From the NCBI GenBank assembly GCA_002683405.1, contig NYTH01000003.1:1-64000 (forward strand): a stretch of 64,000 nt of DNA, given 5' to 3'. Origin of the DNA: Salinisphaeraceae bacterium. GTDB taxonomy: Bacteria; Pseudomonadota; Gammaproteobacteria; Nevskiales; Salinisphaeraceae. The position numbers and the translations under genes are program-made. Under the pieces are notes generated by a model that did not search any database, had not been told where the DNA came from, and saw nothing but the letters and a program-made list of their open reading frames with translations. Below, piece by piece: positions 43,704-53,903 of this stretch (its first letter is position 1; every line of letters begins with the position of its first letter).

Positions 43704-44774
43704 TCAAGCGGATTTGCGCAGCGTCAGGCGAGGGCGGGGCAGGCCGCGCCGCCGCCGGCGTCGAAAGCTGCAGGCGTTCACGAGGTTGGCGGCAAACTGG
43801 TCGGCCGAATAGCTCCAGGAGCGCTCCAGGGCCGCCGCGCGACAGGCCTCGCTGTCCAGGTCCAGAGCGGCAAGCGCGGCGCGACGCAGATCGCTGTCCA
43901 GTACTCCGGTTACGCCCTCGGACACGACTTCCTTCGGCCCGGTCACCGGAAAGGCGGCGACGGGGACGCCACAGGCCATGGCTTCGATCATCACGAGGCC
44001 GTAGGTGTCCGTCAGGCTGGGAAAGACCACGCAGTCTGCGCTGGCCACGTGCTGCGCGAGCGCGGCGCCGCCCTGCATGCCGGCCCAGTGGACCGCGGGA
44101 TAGCGGGCCTGCAGTGTTCTGCGCGCCGGACCATCGCCGATGACGAGCTTGCTGCCGGGCAGGTCGAGATCCAGGAAGGCTTCGATGTTCTTTTCCACGG
44201 CCACCCGGCCCAGATAGGCGAACAGGGGGCGCGGCAGTTCGCCCAGCACGGGCGCCAGGCCGGGCCGGAATTGCTCGGTGTCCACGCCGCGGGTCCACAC
44301 CCGCAGATTGCCGAAACCGCGCGTCCCCAGAAACTCCGCAAAGCCGGGGGTGCAGACCATGGTGCGGGCCGCCGGGGCGTGAAAGCGGCGCAGCACGCCG
44401 TAGCCGGCGCGCACCGGCACCATCGGCCAGCGCGCGTTCACGTACTCCGGAAATTTGGTGTGCAGTGACGTGGTGAAACGCCAGCCGTGGCGAAGGCAAT
44501 AGGCGCGCGCCGCCAGACCACAGGGCCCTTCGGTGGCAATATGCACGGCGTCCGGCCGCCAGGCCTCCAGGCGCTTCGCCACCCCCCGATAGGGCGCCGC
44601 CGCCAGCTTGATTTCGCGGTAGCTGGGCATGGGGACCGTCAGGAAAAGCCCCGGATGAATGACCTTCACCTCGTGGCCTCGCGCTTCGAGTTCGCGCATG
44701 ACGGCCGTCAGCGTGGTGACAACGCCGTTGACCTGGGGCCGCCAGGCATCTGTGACCAGAGCAATTTTCTGCAT
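43704..44774 (-). CDS. GT4-type glycosyltransferase
   Basis: A 356-residue GT-B glycosyltransferase. The N-terminus MQKIALVTDAWRPQVNGVV is typical of the GT4 group that includes alpha-mannosyltransferases and SQD2-like lipid glycosyltransferases. TEGPCGLAARAYC, TRGVDTEQFRP, and the donor-site EAMACGVPVAAF with upstream FPSLTDTYGLVMIE are all present. It transfers a sugar from a nucleotide donor, likely to a lipid acceptor. It is the first gene of a two-gene unit with the aminotransferase. Confidence 0.9.
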   Translation of the reverse strand: MQKIALVTDAWRPQVNGVVTTLTAVMRELEARGHEVKVIHPGLFLTVPMPSYREIKLAAAPYRGVAKRLEAWRPDAVHIATEGPCGLAARAYCLRHGWRFTTSLHTKFPEYVNARWPMVPVRAGYGVLRRFHAPAARTMVCTPGFAEFLGTRGFGNLRVWTRGVDTEQFRPGLAPVLGELPRPLFAYLGRVAVEKNIEAFLDLDLPGSKLVIGDGPARRTLQARYPAVHWAGMQGGAALAQHVASADCVVFPSLTDTYGLVMIEAMACGVPVAAFPVTGPKEVVSEGVTGVLDSDLRRAALAALDLDSEACRAAALERSWSYSADQFAANLVNACSFRRRRRRGLPRPRLTLRKSA

Positions 44775-44883
44775 TGTGTTCGCTTGGTAAAACCCGAGGC
44801 TAGGCTGGCGTCTGCGTGTAACAGCCGCGTGACAAGCGGGCTACGGTGGCGTGACACCGGGCGGCGCTGTCTTCGTGCCCCTT

Positions 44884-44966
44884 CGCCGGATTTCGCTGCG
44901 CTGCATCCGGCCTACGACAAGGTAGAAAGGGGCGGCGGGGCTGTAACACCGGAATGCGGCGAAGGA
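44884..44966. repeat. REP-like unit with partial partner
   Basis: CGCCGGATTTCGCTGCGCTG onwards at 44884-44916 is a REP unit; a shortened inverted partner (CACCGGAATGCGGCGAAG) is at 44948-44965. It sits between the glycosyltransferase and the SMR gene. Confidence 0.7.
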
Positions 44967-45038
44967 TGATCCGGGAGGAGCGTCATGCGCGGGTCACCTC
45001 CCGGCGCTCAGTCTGGCGCGGACAACCGGAGGTTCGAC

Positions 45039-45368
45039 ATGACCTATCTTTACCTGGCAGCCGCCATCGTCTGCGAAGTGGCCGGCACGCTCATGCTGAA
45101 GCAGTCGGACGGCGGGACGGTCTGGCACTGAGGCGCAGCGGCCTTTGTCAGTTATGCGCTGGCCGGACTCATGCTCGCCTTCTGCCTGAAGGTCATGACC
45201 GTGGGCACGGCCTATGCCATCTGGTCGGGTGTGGGCATCACCGTTGTCTGCGGGCTGTCTGCCTGGCTCTGGGGCCAGCGGCTGGATACGGCAGCCATGC
45301 TGGGCATATCGCTGATCCTCGCGGGGGTCCTGGTGATCACCCTGAAATCCCGGGCCACGCTGGTCTGA
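45039..45368 (+). pseudogene. SMR (EmrE/SugE-type) transporter broken by an in-frame TGA
   Basis: Reading from ATG 45039 gives 109 codons of a typical four-helix small multidrug resistance protein, with the conserved Glu13 (AAAIVCEVAGTLMLK) and GTAYAIWSGVGITVV. Codon 31 (45129-45131), between helices 1 and 2, is TGA. Without it the frame is open to the natural TGA at 45366. The downstream part keeps its codon pattern, so the stop is recent, a sequencing error, or read through. One base change (TGG, CGA or GGA) would restore it. The REP units on both sides show that it is a single-gene unit. Confidence 0.85.
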
Positions 45369-45411
45369 GCCGTTTTCTGGCGGCGCATGCGGGCGTTGCG
45401 GCCGGGCCAGC

Positions 45412-45504
45412 GTCGGATTTCGCTGCGCTGCATCCGGCCTGCGGAGGGAAAGAGAGGGGCGGCGGGTCGTAGGCCGGATGGAGGTCGAGGACCGGAATCC
45501 GGCG
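45412..45504. repeat. REP-like inverted pair downstream of the SMR gene
   Basis: One unit at 45412-45443 (CGTCGGATTTCGCTGCGCTG onwards) and an inverted partner at 45467-45504 (GTAGGCCGGATGGAGG onwards). They are the same family as the units at 39.3, 41.7-41.9 and 44.9 kb. Confidence 0.75.
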
Positions 45505-45574
45505 TGGGGGTTGCCGTCAGCAGAGGAGCTGATGGGCAGGCGTCTTGGCGGCCTAGAGCGCGGGACGGTGCCGA

Positions 45575-45604
45575 CGAAAAAGCCCCGGCGCGGCGCCGGG
45601 GCTT
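45575..45604 (-). terminator. Rho-independent terminator of the rpoD operon
   Basis: AAGCCCCGGCG-CGG-CGCCGGGGCTT forms an 11-bp stem with a three-base loop at 45580-45604; the minus strand continues into a short T run (AAAAA on the plus strand at 45576-45580). It lies 28 bases after the rpoD stop. Confidence 0.88.
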
Positions 45605-45631
45605 GTTCGATGCTGGCGAAAGACTTGTCGG

Positions 45632-47476
<1,845 letters not shown>

Positions 47477-47632
47477 GCTGCCTGCCAGAAATGTACGGTC
47501 GGTTGAGCGCCGTTTGACGTAAACACGCCAGTATAGCGTTCGCGGAATTGTGCCGCCACAGCGAAAGGCGGCATGCAGCCTGTTTCTACAGGCGGGGTGT
47601 GGCTGCCGGACTGCCCGAACAACGGGGCCGGA

Positions 47633-49381
47633 TCATTGCCGGAGCTGTTGCAACAGCGCCTTGAATTCAGCTTGCTCCTGTTCGTCAAGCGGTCTGTCCT
47701 GCTGTTTGGACAACAGAGCTTCGTAGCGGTGCCGCAGCGATTCGCGCCTGGCCTGGCCGCCAATTTTTCGAACGCACTCCGCGAATTCGCGCGCCAGGGC
47801 GTCGGCTTCACCGCGCGGGGTTTCGACAGCCAGACGGCGGAGTGCGGCGGCTTCATCGCGCTCGCGCCAGTGCTCCAGTAGAACCGCAGCGTTATAGGTG
47901 GGGTTGGCGCGGAAGAATTCAATGGCGTCGCTCAGAATGGCCGCGCCCGGCGTCTCCGCGGCGCGCAGCGTCTCCAGTTCTGGCACGTTATCGGCCAGCC
48001 GCGGGTCGTTCATGAGTAGCTGTATGGCCCGTCTGACGGGCGTTAGCCTGGGCCCGCCGGCCGGACGTTTCGGGCGGACGGGCGGTGCGGACGGGGGGGG
48101 GGGCGCTGCCGCATCGCCGCCGGCATACAGCCGCTCCAGGTCGGTGGCGGGCATACCGGTCTGGCGGGCGATTTCGCGAATCAGCTCCGCCTTGAGCGCT
48201 TCGGGCGGCAGCTTTTCGACGTACGGTCGCGCTCGCTCCGCCACGCGGGAGCGTCCGTCCGCACTGGCCAGATTCTCGTTCGCACACAGTCCGTCCATGA
48301 GCACCTGCGACGCCGGGAGGGCCGCGTCGATGAGTGCCTGAAAGTCCCCGGCTCCCCGGCTGCGGACCAGGCTGTCGGGGTCCTCGCCCTCGGGCATGAA
48401 TAAGAAGCGCACCCGGCGCGTGCCGCGCATGGCGGGTAGTGACTGCTCGAGTGCCCGCCAGCCGGCGCGCTGACCGGCCGGGTCACCGTCGAAGCAGAAA
48501 ATGACCTCCTCGGTCGACCGGAACAGCAGCTGCAGGTGTTCGGCCGTGGTGGCGGTGCCGAGTGTGGCCACGCTGTTGTGAAAGCCGTGCTGGGCCAGGG
48601 CCACCACGTCCATATAGCCCTCCACCACGAGGATCTGGTCAAGCTGCCGGCTGTGCTGCTTGGCCTCGTACAGGCCGTAAAGCTGTCGCCCCTTGTGGAA
48701 CAGCGGCGTTTCGGGCGAGTTCAGGTACTTCGCGCTGTCGTCGCCCAGCGTCCGGCCGCCAAAAGCGATGGTGCGGCCGCGGCTGTCGCGAATGGGAAAC
48801 ATGACGCGGTCGCGGAAGCGGTCATAGCTGTGGCCGTCGTCCTTCTCGGCCAGTAGGCCCGCCGCCACGGCATCGGCCTGGGGTAGTTGCCGGCGCAGGT
48901 TGTCCCAGCCGGGCGGCGCGTAGCCCATGCCGTAATCACGCGCAATCTCGCCGGCAATGCCCCGGCCCCGCAGGTAACCGACGGCCTTGTCGCTTTGCCG
49001 GAGCTGCTGGCGATAGAACTGGTCAGCGCGCGCGAGCACGTCGTACAGCGGGCGATAGTCGGGCCCTTCGTCCTGCCCGCGGACTTCTTCGGGCAGCGGC
49101 ATGCCGGCCGCCTGGGCCAGTTCCTCGATGGCCTCGCGGAATTCCAGACGGTCGTATTCCATAAGGAAGTTGACGACCGTGCCGTGCGCGCCGCAGCCGA
49201 AGCAGTGATAGAACTGCTTCTGCGGCGACACCGTGAACGACGGGCTTTTTTCGTCGTGAAACGGACAGCGGGCCTGGTACTCGCGGCCGGCCTTCTTCAG
49301 GGGTACGCGCGCTTCGATGATCGAGACGATATCGCTGCGCGAGAGGATCTCGTCGATGAAGTGCTGGGGAATCCGGGCCAC
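47633..49381 (-). CDS. dnaG: DNA primase
   Basis: A 582-residue primase. The zinc-binding CPFHDEKSPSF with CFGCGAHG is near residue 40; the Toprim domain has VVEGYMDVVAL and FCFDGDPAGQRA. The C-terminal DnaB-binding domain begins after a proline-rich linker at about residue 427. That linker is encoded by an 11-base C tract (11 G on the plus strand, 48093-48103), giving PPPP. It synthesises replication primers. The operon order after rpsU and yqeY and before rpoD is conserved. Confidence 0.97.
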   Translation of the reverse strand: MARIPQHFIDEILSRSDIVSIIEARVPLKKAGREYQARCPFHDEKSPSFTVSPQKQFYHCFGCGAHGTVVNFLMEYDRLEFREAIEELAQAAGMPLPEEVRGQDEGPDYRPLYDVLARADQFYRQQLRQSDKAVGYLRGRGIAGEIARDYGMGYAPPGWDNLRRQLPQADAVAAGLLAEKDDGHSYDRFRDRVMFPIRDSRGRTIAFGGRTLGDDSAKYLNSPETPLFHKGRQLYGLYEAKQHSRQLDQILVVEGYMDVVALAQHGFHNSVATLGTATTAEHLQLLFRSTEEVIFCFDGDPAGQRAGWRALEQSLPAMRGTRRVRFLFMPEGEDPDSLVRSRGAGDFQALIDAALPASQVLMDGLCANENLASADGRSRVAERARPYVEKLPPEALKAELIREIARQTGMPATDLERLYAGGDAAAPPPPSAPPVRPKRPAGGPRLTPVRRAIQLLMNDPRLADNVPELETLRAAETPGAAILSDAIEFFRANPTYNAAVLLEHWRERDEAAALRRLAVETPRGEADALAREFAECVRKIGGQARRESLRHRYEALLSKQQDRPLDEQEQAEFKALLQQLRQ

Positions 49382-49436
49382 AACGACTCAGCCGGCTAGC
49401 CCGCCGGCCTCGCACGACCGTGACCGCCGTCGATGC

Positions 49437-49883
49437 TCAACCGGCCAGCTTCTGTTTGACCTGGCCGCTCACCGCGCCCATGTCGGCGCGGCCCTGCACC
49501 CGCGGCTTGACCAGTCCCATGACCTTGCCCATGTCCTGCATGCCGCTCGCGCCGGCTTCCTCGATGGCCGCATCGATGATGTTGGTCAGCTCCTGCTCGC
49601 TCATCTGCTCGGGCAGGTAGGCCTCCAGCACGGCGATTTCGGCGGATTCTGCATCTGCCAGCTCGGGGCGATCCGCGTCCCGATACTGGGTTTCCGATTC
49701 GCGCCGCTGCTTGATCATCTTCTCGACCACCGCCAGGGATTCGGCGTCGCCCAGTTCCCTCTGTTCGTCGATTTCCTTCTGCCGAATGGCCGCAGACAGC
49801 ATTCGCAGAACACGCAGCCGCTCCTGATCGCGAGCGCGCATGGCGGACTTGGTGTCGTCGGCAATATGGTCCTTCAGGCTCAT
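49437..49883 (-). CDS. GatB/YqeY domain protein
   Basis: A 148-residue protein of the YqeY family, almost entirely helical: MSLKDHIADDTKSAMRARD at the start, and the C-terminal MQDMGKVMGLVKPRVQGRAD typical of the tRNA-interacting GatB tail domain. The molecular function is not established; it may bind tRNA. It sits between rpsU and dnaG, a common arrangement in gammaproteobacteria. Confidence 0.95.
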   Translation of the reverse strand: MSLKDHIADDTKSAMRARDQERLRVLRMLSAAIRQKEIDEQRELGDAESLAVVEKMIKQRRESETQYRDADRPELADAESAEIAVLEAYLPEQMSEQELTNIIDAAIEEAGASGMQDMGKVMGLVKPRVQGRADMGAVSGQVKQKLAG

Positions 49884-49973
49884 GGATGCCCCTCCGGGGC
49901 GGCGGTGAGCCCGGCAATTGCTACGGCGGGCGCCGTCGGCAGATACGGCCGGGCTTGGGCGAATTTAGAAACG

Positions 49974-50001
49974 CGAATACCGCCTCTGGGGGCGGTATTC
50001 G
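49974..50001 (-). terminator. Hairpin between rpsU and yqeY, possible attenuator
   Basis: CGAATACCGCC-N6-GGCGGTATTCG is a perfect 11-bp stem. On the minus strand it is followed by GCGTTTC, a weak T-tract. In Escherichia coli a partial terminator between rpsU and dnaG lowers dnaG-rpoD expression relative to S21; this hairpin sits in the equivalent place and may do the same. Confidence 0.6.
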
Positions 50002-50059
50002 ACGGTTTTCGAGTTGCTGACGCGGCCACGTCAGTCAGGCGGGCAACCGCCCGGGACGC

Positions 50060-50275
50060 TCAGTACTGCCGCGTAAAACGCTGCTGTTCGCGCTGCAGGC
50101 GTTTCATGTGCCGCTTGACTGCGGCGGCGCGCTTGCGCTTGCGTTCCTGGCTGGGCTTTTCGAAGAATTCGCGACGGCGAACTTCGGTCAGCAGGCCTGC
50201 CTTCTCGCAGCTGCGCTTGAAACGGCGCATGGCAACTTCGAACGGCTCGTTTTCCTTGACTCGTACGCTTGGCAT
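50060..50275 (-). CDS. rpsU: 30S ribosomal protein S21
   Basis: A 71-residue basic protein: [20 protein letters not shown], then [19 protein letters not shown]. The length and sequence are standard for S21. It is first in the operon with yqeY, dnaG and rpoD and divergent from tsaD, 149 bases between starts. Confidence 0.98.
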   Translation of the reverse strand: MPSVRVKENEPFEVAMRRFKRSCEKAGLLTEVRRREFFEKPSQERKRKRAAAVKRHMKRLQREQQRFTRQY

Positions 50276-50424
50276 GAAGCGATCACACTCCGGATAGTAA
50301 GGCGATGAATGCGGCAGCCGGACAACGCTGGCTCAGGCCGCTAGAATCGGGCCGCGTATTTTAAGGGGGGCGGACGCCGTTTGTAAAACGCAGCCGCCCC
50401 GTTGACCGGCCTGGACATCTTTCC

Positions 50425-51450
50425 ATGTTGACACTCGGGATAGAAACATCCTGCGACGAAACGGCAGTGGCGCTGTATGACAGCAGCCGCGGGCTGCTCG
50501 GCCATCGCCTGTACAGCCAGGTGGCCATGCACGCCGAATACGGCGGGGTGGTGCCCGAACTGGCCTCGCGCGATCATCTGCGAAAGCTTCTGCCGCTGAC
50601 CCGTGAGCTGCTGGCCGCCACGGATTGCTCCCGGCCGGACGTGATCGCCTACACGCAGGGGCCCGGGCTGGTGGGGGCGCTGCTGGTGGGCGCTTCGGTG
50701 GCGGCCGGACTGGGCATGGGCTGGCAGGTCCCGGTGATTGGCGTGCACCATATGGAAGGGCATTTGCTGTCCCCCATGCTGGAGCCGGACGCGCCCGATT
50801 TCCCGTTTCTCGCGCTGCTGGTGTCGGGCGGGCACACGCTGCTGGTCGACGTGCAGAGCGTGGGCCGCTACCGCCTGCTGGGGCAGAGTATCGACGATGC
50901 CGTAGGCGAGGCCTTCGACAAGACGGCGAAGCTGCTGGGTCTGTCCTATCCGGGCGGACCGGCGCTGGCTCGTCTGGCGGAGCACGGCGTCTCCGGCCGC
51001 TATATTTTCCCGCGTCCCATGCTGGACCGGCCTGGACTGGATTTCTCCTTCTCCGGGCTTAAAACTGCCGTGCTGACCGCGGTGCGCAAGCTTGACGCGC
51101 CCGACGAGCAGGATCGCGCGGACATTGCCCGCGGTTTCGAGGAAGCGGTCTGCGACACACTGCTGCGGAAATGCGAGCGGGCCATTGACCAGCGCGGGGC
51201 CGCTGCGCTGGTGGTGGCCGGTGGCGTGGGCGCCAACGCGCGGCTGCGGGCCGAACTGAAGGGCATGGGCCAGCGTAAAGGCGTCAGCCTGCATTTTCCG
51301 CGCCCGGAATTCTGCACCGATAACGCCGCCATGATCGCCCACGTAGGCAGCCTGCGCGCCGGTGAAGCGCAGCCGCCGCCGGTTGCGGCGCAGGCGCGGG
51401 CGCGGTGGTCGCTGGACGAACTCGCGCCGCCGTCGGTCCCGCGCTGCTAG
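50425..51450 (+). CDS. tsaD: tRNA N6-adenosine threonylcarbamoyltransferase TsaD
   Basis: A 341-residue TsaD. The N-terminal [16 protein letters not shown] is the family signature, HHMEGH provides metal-ligand histidines, and [10 protein letters not shown] with [13 protein letters not shown] is typical. It transfers threonylcarbamoyl to A37 of ANN-decoding tRNAs. It is divergent from rpsU and followed by folB after 58 bases, then folK, as in many gammaproteobacteria. Confidence 0.97.
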   Translation: MLTLGIETSCDETAVALYDSSRGLLGHRLYSQVAMHAEYGGVVPELASRDHLRKLLPLTRELLAATDCSRPDVIAYTQGPGLVGALLVGASVAAGLGMGWQVPVIGVHHMEGHLLSPMLEPDAPDFPFLALLVSGGHTLLVDVQSVGRYRLLGQSIDDAVGEAFDKTAKLLGLSYPGGPALARLAEHGVSGRYIFPRPMLDRPGLDFSFSGLKTAVLTAVRKLDAPDEQDRADIARGFEEAVCDTLLRKCERAIDQRGAAALVVAGGVGANARLRAELKGMGQRKGVSLHFPRPEFCTDNAAMIAHVGSLRAGEAQPPPVAAQARARWSLDELAPPSVPRC

Positions 51451-51508
51451 GCTTGCGCCCGCAAGCCCACACACGACTCATCCTCGGCAACCGAGATTTC
51501 TTAGCGAC

Positions 51509-51868
51509 ATGGATACAGTCTTCATTGAAGATCTGCGCGTGCAGACCGTCATCGGCATCTTTGACTGGGAGCGCGAGATTCGGCAGACGGTCAGCATAGA
51601 CCTGGAAATGGCCTACGACATTCGCCCGGCGGCGGCCACGGATCAGATTGATCAGGCACTCGACTACAAGGCCGTGGGCAAACGCATCATCAGCTTCGTG
51701 GAGAGCGCAAGTTTCCAGCTGGTGGAAACGCTCGCGGAAGAAATTGCGAAGATCGTGACCGACGAGTTCGGCGTGAGTGAGGTGCGTCTGAAGGTGAACA
51801 AGCTGGGCGCCCTGCGCGGCTCGAGCGGCGTGGGCGTGACCATCCGGCGAAGCGCCGGGGCAGGCTGA
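51509..51868 (+). CDS. folB: Dihydroneopterin aldolase
   Basis: A 119-residue FolB: MDTVFIEDLRVQTVIGIFDW at the start, YKAVGKRIISFVESASFQLVE with the catalytic glutamate region, and VRLKVNKLGALRGSSGVGV. It cleaves dihydroneopterin to 6-hydroxymethyl-dihydropterin in folate synthesis. The start at 51509 is the first sensible ATG after tsaD. Its stop overlaps the folK start by one base (TGATG). Confidence 0.96.
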   Translation: MDTVFIEDLRVQTVIGIFDWEREIRQTVSIDLEMAYDIRPAAATDQIDQALDYKAVGKRIISFVESASFQLVETLAEEIAKIVTDEFGVSEVRLKVNKLGALRGSSGVGVTIRRSAGAG

Positions 51869-52353
51869 TGCGGGCCTATATCGGCATTGGCAGCAACATC
51901 GAGCCCGAGCGCCACGTTCCTCAGGTTATCCGGCTGCTGGAGCAGTGCTTCCGGACGATCATCCTGTCGCCCGTTTACCGCTGCGAAGCAATCGGATTTG
52001 ACGGCCCGGATTTCGTCAATCTGGTGGTAGGGGTCGATACCGAGCTCGAGCCGCTGGCATTGGCACAGACGCTACGCGACCTGGAAGCCGAATGCGGCCG
52101 CGATCGAAACCAGCCCGGCGACTCCCGCACGATGGACCTGGACCTGCTGCTTTACGGCGATCTAATCTCCGATCATCCCGCGCTGCGGCTGCCGCGCGAC
52201 GACATCCATCGCTACGACTTCGTGCTGCGGCCTCTGGCGGACATCGCCGCGGCCGAGCGGCATCCGCAGACCGGGCAAACATTTGCGCAGATGTGGCAGT
52301 CATGGACGGGCGATCGCGCCAACCTCAGGCCGGCCGGACTGAAGCTGGCCTGA
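51868..52353 (+). CDS. folK: 2-amino-4-hydroxy-6-hydroxymethyldihydropteridine pyrophosphokinase
   Basis: A 161-residue HPPK. The start AYIGIGSNIEPERH and the signature RTMDLDLLLYGD (Mg-binding aspartates), plus LPRDDIHRYDFVLRPLADIA, are diagnostic. The usual HPR[ML] box is changed to LPRDDIHRYDF. It pyrophosphorylates the FolB product. Translationally coupled to folB by the TGATG overlap. Confidence 0.95.
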   Translation: MRAYIGIGSNIEPERHVPQVIRLLEQCFRTIILSPVYRCEAIGFDGPDFVNLVVGVDTELEPLALAQTLRDLEAECGRDRNQPGDSRTMDLDLLLYGDLISDHPALRLPRDDIHRYDFVLRPLADIAAAERHPQTGQTFAQMWQSWTGDRANLRPAGLKLA

Positions 52354-52360
52354 ACCGTCT

Positions 52361-52795
52361 TCAGTCGCCGCGCTGGTCGCGGCGGTCGATCGCGAAATCG
52401 GGTTCGGCGAAACCACGCCGTTCACGGCTGCGCTGGCCGCCGTAATAGCGAGGCCCGGACCGCGGCCGGTAGCGCCCGGGTGTCTGCGGCGCAAATGGCG
52501 CGTCGCTGGAGCGCTGCCCCGGCGCGCCGAAGACGGGCCCGTCAAAGCGGTTGGGTCTATCGCGTTCACCGCGGTCCTTGCCTGCGGTCGGGCTGTCGGC
52601 CGGATCGGGCAGGCCGGGCGCCGGCGTGGCGCTGCGGCGGCCGGGGCCGGGGTCACGGCTGTTGCGGTACTGGTCGCCCGCCGTCGGGCTGTTGGCCGGA
52701 TTGGGCAGTCCGGGGCCCGGGGTGGCGGACTGGGCAGCTGCCTGACCGGCGACAAGGCCCAGGCCAGCGGCCAACATGATCAGACGCTTACGCAT
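52361..52795 (-). CDS. Exported Pro/Arg-rich protein with two repeats
   Basis: A 144-residue protein with a signal peptide (cleavage after residue 21, VAGQAAA). The mature part has two copies of a repeat, SATPGPGLPNPANSPTAG and SATPAPGLPDPADSPTAG, 31 residues apart, then an Arg/Pro/Gly-rich tail with YRPRSGPRYYGGQRSR. I recognise no family; low-complexity composition suggests a disordered periplasmic protein. AGGAGG lies 8 bases before ATG, supporting a real gene. It is convergent with folK, 7 bases apart. Confidence 0.72.
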   Translation of the reverse strand: MRKRLIMLAAGLGLVAGQAAAQSATPGPGLPNPANSPTAGDQYRNSRDPGPGRRSATPAPGLPDPADSPTAGKDRGERDRPNRFDGPVFGAPGQRSSDAPFAPQTPGRYRPRSGPRYYGGQRSRERRGFAEPDFAIDRRDQRGD

Positions 52796-52842
52796 ATATG
52801 CCTCCTGCTCCCGACCCCGCTTGGCAGGATTCAAGTGTACGC

Positions 52843-53787
52843 CTATTCGCCGCGGTCCGGCGCGCCGGTTTGCACCGTTGCCGTTCGCCGGCCGCGTAGA
52901 TCGACGATGCTGACGATGGCCACGCCGCACAGGATCAGGCACAGCCCCAGCGAATTGGTCAGCGTGATGCGCTCGCCCAGCGCGACCGCGGCCGAGAGCA
53001 TGCCCAGCACCGGCACACCCAGGCTGGCCAGCGACGTCGTGATGGCGGGCAGCGCCTGGGTGGCCGTTAGCATGGCCCAGTAGCAGAACGCGGTCGCCAC
53101 CGGGCCGTTGTAGAGCAGAATCAGGCCAAGCGGCGTGCCCCACTGAACCCGGCCGGAATCCTCGACAAGCAGCGCCAGCGGCACCAGCACCGCGGTGGCC
53201 AGGGCGAACTGCCAAAGGCCCAGCGAGAGGGGCGAGCTGCGGCCGTGGTAGCCGCGCACCAGCACGATCAGTACGGCCCAGATAAAGGCGGCAAGAAGCA
53301 GAAGTCCGTTGCCGAGCAGGACCTTCGGATCTGACCAGTCGAAGCCGCCGGGATTGAACAGGATGGCTACGCCGCCCAGTCCCAGCAGCAGGCCCAGCGC
53401 CTTGAAGCGACTGAGCCGCTCGCCCAGAAAGGTCGCGGCCAGCGGTACCACCCACAGCGATGTGGTGTAGGCAAGAATGGCGGATCGGCCTGCCGGCACG
53501 AACTGAACCGCAATGGTGATCAGGCTGAGAAAGGCGGCCATCTGCAGCAGCCCGACACCCAGCACCAGCGGCATGTCCTGCCGTGTCGGTCGGTGCAACG
53601 CACCACGTGCCGCCGCGAACAGGCCGATGCACAATCCGCCCAGCGCCATGCGCGCCGCGGCGAAATGCAGCGGCGGAATGAACTGCAGACCGTATTTCAT
53701 GACCGGCCAGTTCACGCCGAGAAAAAGGATCATGCAGCCCAGCAGCAGCCAGGCAGTACGGGTGGAAACAGGCGCGGGTGAACCCAT
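52843..53787 (-). CDS. DMT superfamily (EamA) transporter
   Basis: A 314-residue protein with ten hydrophobic segments arranged as two EamA repeats; GVNWPVMKYGLQFIPPLHFA near the start and the second-repeat ALGERITLTNSLGLCLILCG are characteristic. It is likely a drug/metabolite exporter of RhtA/YdcZ-like type; substrate unknown. It is followed by the exported repeat protein after 47 bases on the same strand and is divergent from lipA. Confidence 0.92.
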   Translation of the reverse strand: MGSPAPVSTRTAWLLLGCMILFLGVNWPVMKYGLQFIPPLHFAAARMALGGLCIGLFAAARGALHRPTRQDMPLVLGVGLLQMAAFLSLITIAVQFVPAGRSAILAYTTSLWVVPLAATFLGERLSRFKALGLLLGLGGVAILFNPGGFDWSDPKVLLGNGLLLLAAFIWAVLIVLVRGYHGRSSPLSLGLWQFALATAVLVPLALLVEDSGRVQWGTPLGLILLYNGPVATAFCYWAMLTATQALPAITTSLASLGVPVLGMLSAAVALGERITLTNSLGLCLILCGVAIVSIVDLRGRRTATVQTGAPDRGE

Positions 53788-53903
53788 ATTGAACCGTATG
53801 GAGCGATGAATATCGGAGCGGGCCCGGCCAGGCGACTGTTACCATGGAAGGCCCGCGGCGGGCGCGTGAGCATAGCAGCCCGCTTTCACGACAGGCATGA
53901 GGC

